Below, piece after piece: positions 63,882-64,000 of a DNA stretch of 64,000 nt. The DNA is from Paraniabella defluvii. Its GTDB lineage: Bacteria > Bacteroidota > Bacteroidia > Chitinophagales > Chitinophagaceae. The stretch is from positions 5,890,001 to 5,954,000 of the forward strand of contig CP079215.1 in assembly GCA_019316985.1 (NCBI GenBank). The letters run 5' to 3'. The translations under genes and the position numbers were made by a program. Below the pieces are notes generated by a model. The model searched no databases, was not told the DNA's origin, and saw only the letters and a program-made list of their open reading frames with translations. Each line of letters opens with the position of its first letter. The first letter of the stretch is position 1.

Positions 63882-64000
63882 TTAACTTCGTATTTCACGC
63901 CGCATAAAAATATAATACCCCAGGGCGAAGCAAACAACAGTGGAGGCAACCAAACCGCTTACCTGCGGCCACACAATCATCAGGCTTTCTTTAAAAGGCA
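63882..64000 (-). CDS. ABC-2-type permease subunit, C-terminal end only
   Basis: The last 38 or so codons of a minus-strand gene that continues beyond the window. One hydrophobic helix (GLVASTVVCFALGYYIFM) and the ending RREIRS resemble the C-terminus of ABC-2 family permeases, in which SLMIxWPQ and FMRxE patterns are common. Stop 63882-63884. With so little sequence the assignment is tentative. Confidence 0.5.
   Translation of the reverse strand, partial: PFKESLMIVWPQVSGLVASTVVCFALGYYIFMRREIRS

Noticed and set aside
1..64000. Widespread pseudogenisation of the region
   Set aside because: argS, lipA and purK cannot all be dead, and the breaks are repaired by one or two bases in homopolymers or short repeats.
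1..64000. Phage, insertion sequence, CRISPR array or defence system
   Set aside because: No transposase, integrase, phage structural gene, cas gene or regular spaced repeat was recognised; the repeats present are irregular.
1..64000. tRNA or rRNA genes
   Set aside because: No T-arm-like GTTCRANNC in a cloverleaf context was seen by eye; a covariance search was not possible.

Overview
The window looks like a Bacteroidota chromosome, most likely from the Chitinophagaceae or a close relative. This is inferred from gene content and style: ~800-residue two-lobed FtsX/MacB-like ABC permeases, STM3941-family and DUF6428 proteins, a CrtYcd-type lycopene cyclase beside CrtZ, FAS1 lipoproteins, and secreted proteins ending in a fibronectin-like domain with a SYSKVV tail. 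Almost every long gene, including housekeeping genes such as argS, lipA, purK and glgB, is split by single-base indels. Most are losses inside short homopolymers, so I read them as uncorrected sequencing errors. I annotate whole genes across the breaks and note where the frame changes. The clearly intact genes are glgC, a GNAT acetyltransferase, a VOC protein, the DUF6428 protein, arsC and the low-affinity iron permease-like gene.

Layout. 1-4.1 kb: the 3' part of glgB, a small lipoprotein, argS (-) and a GtrA-like membrane protein. 4.1-26 kb: a sensor kinase and sigma-54 response regulator (-) face an efflux operon (+). That operon holds a membrane-fusion protein, an ATPase, six consecutive paralogous permeases, a second ATPase and a TolC-like porin. 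A palindrome and a -24/-12-like element lie between the two. 26-31.7 kb: an RND efflux operon (-), MFP then RND pump then TolC, meeting the first operon tail to tail. 32-36.5 kb: GNAT, purK, an L,D-transpeptidase fused to a TonB-C-like domain, and STM3941-family genes. 36.5-45.2 kb: starch and glycogen metabolism, with a SusA-like amylase and sugar transporter, glgC, glgA, a FucP-like symporter and a ROK sugar kinase. 45.5-47.6 kb: a VOC protein, a small secreted protein and lipA. 47.9-52.5 kb: a carotenoid operon (-), MarR regulator then crtI, crtB, an SRPBCC protein, crtZ and crtY; these enzymes would make zeaxanthin from geranylgeranyl diphosphate, whose synthase is not in the window. 52.8-56.6 kb: a FAS1 lipoprotein, an arsR-DUF6428-arsC set, an NTF2-like protein and an iron permease-like protein. 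57-63.7 kb: two large secreted proteins sharing an unusual C-terminal module, with a membrane-spanning TPR-AraC regulator between them. The right edge holds the 3' end of an ABC-2-type permease.

The most unusual signal is that shared C-terminal module. A fibronectin-like domain is interrupted, before its final strands, by a hydrophobic helix, a basic cluster, a second hydrophobic helix and a lipobox-like Cys followed by NKN. The insert resembles an internal lipoprotein signal. The two carriers flank a TPR-AraC regulator, which suggests a small surface-anchoring system. No tRNA, rRNA, CRISPR array, insertion sequence or prophage was recognised.
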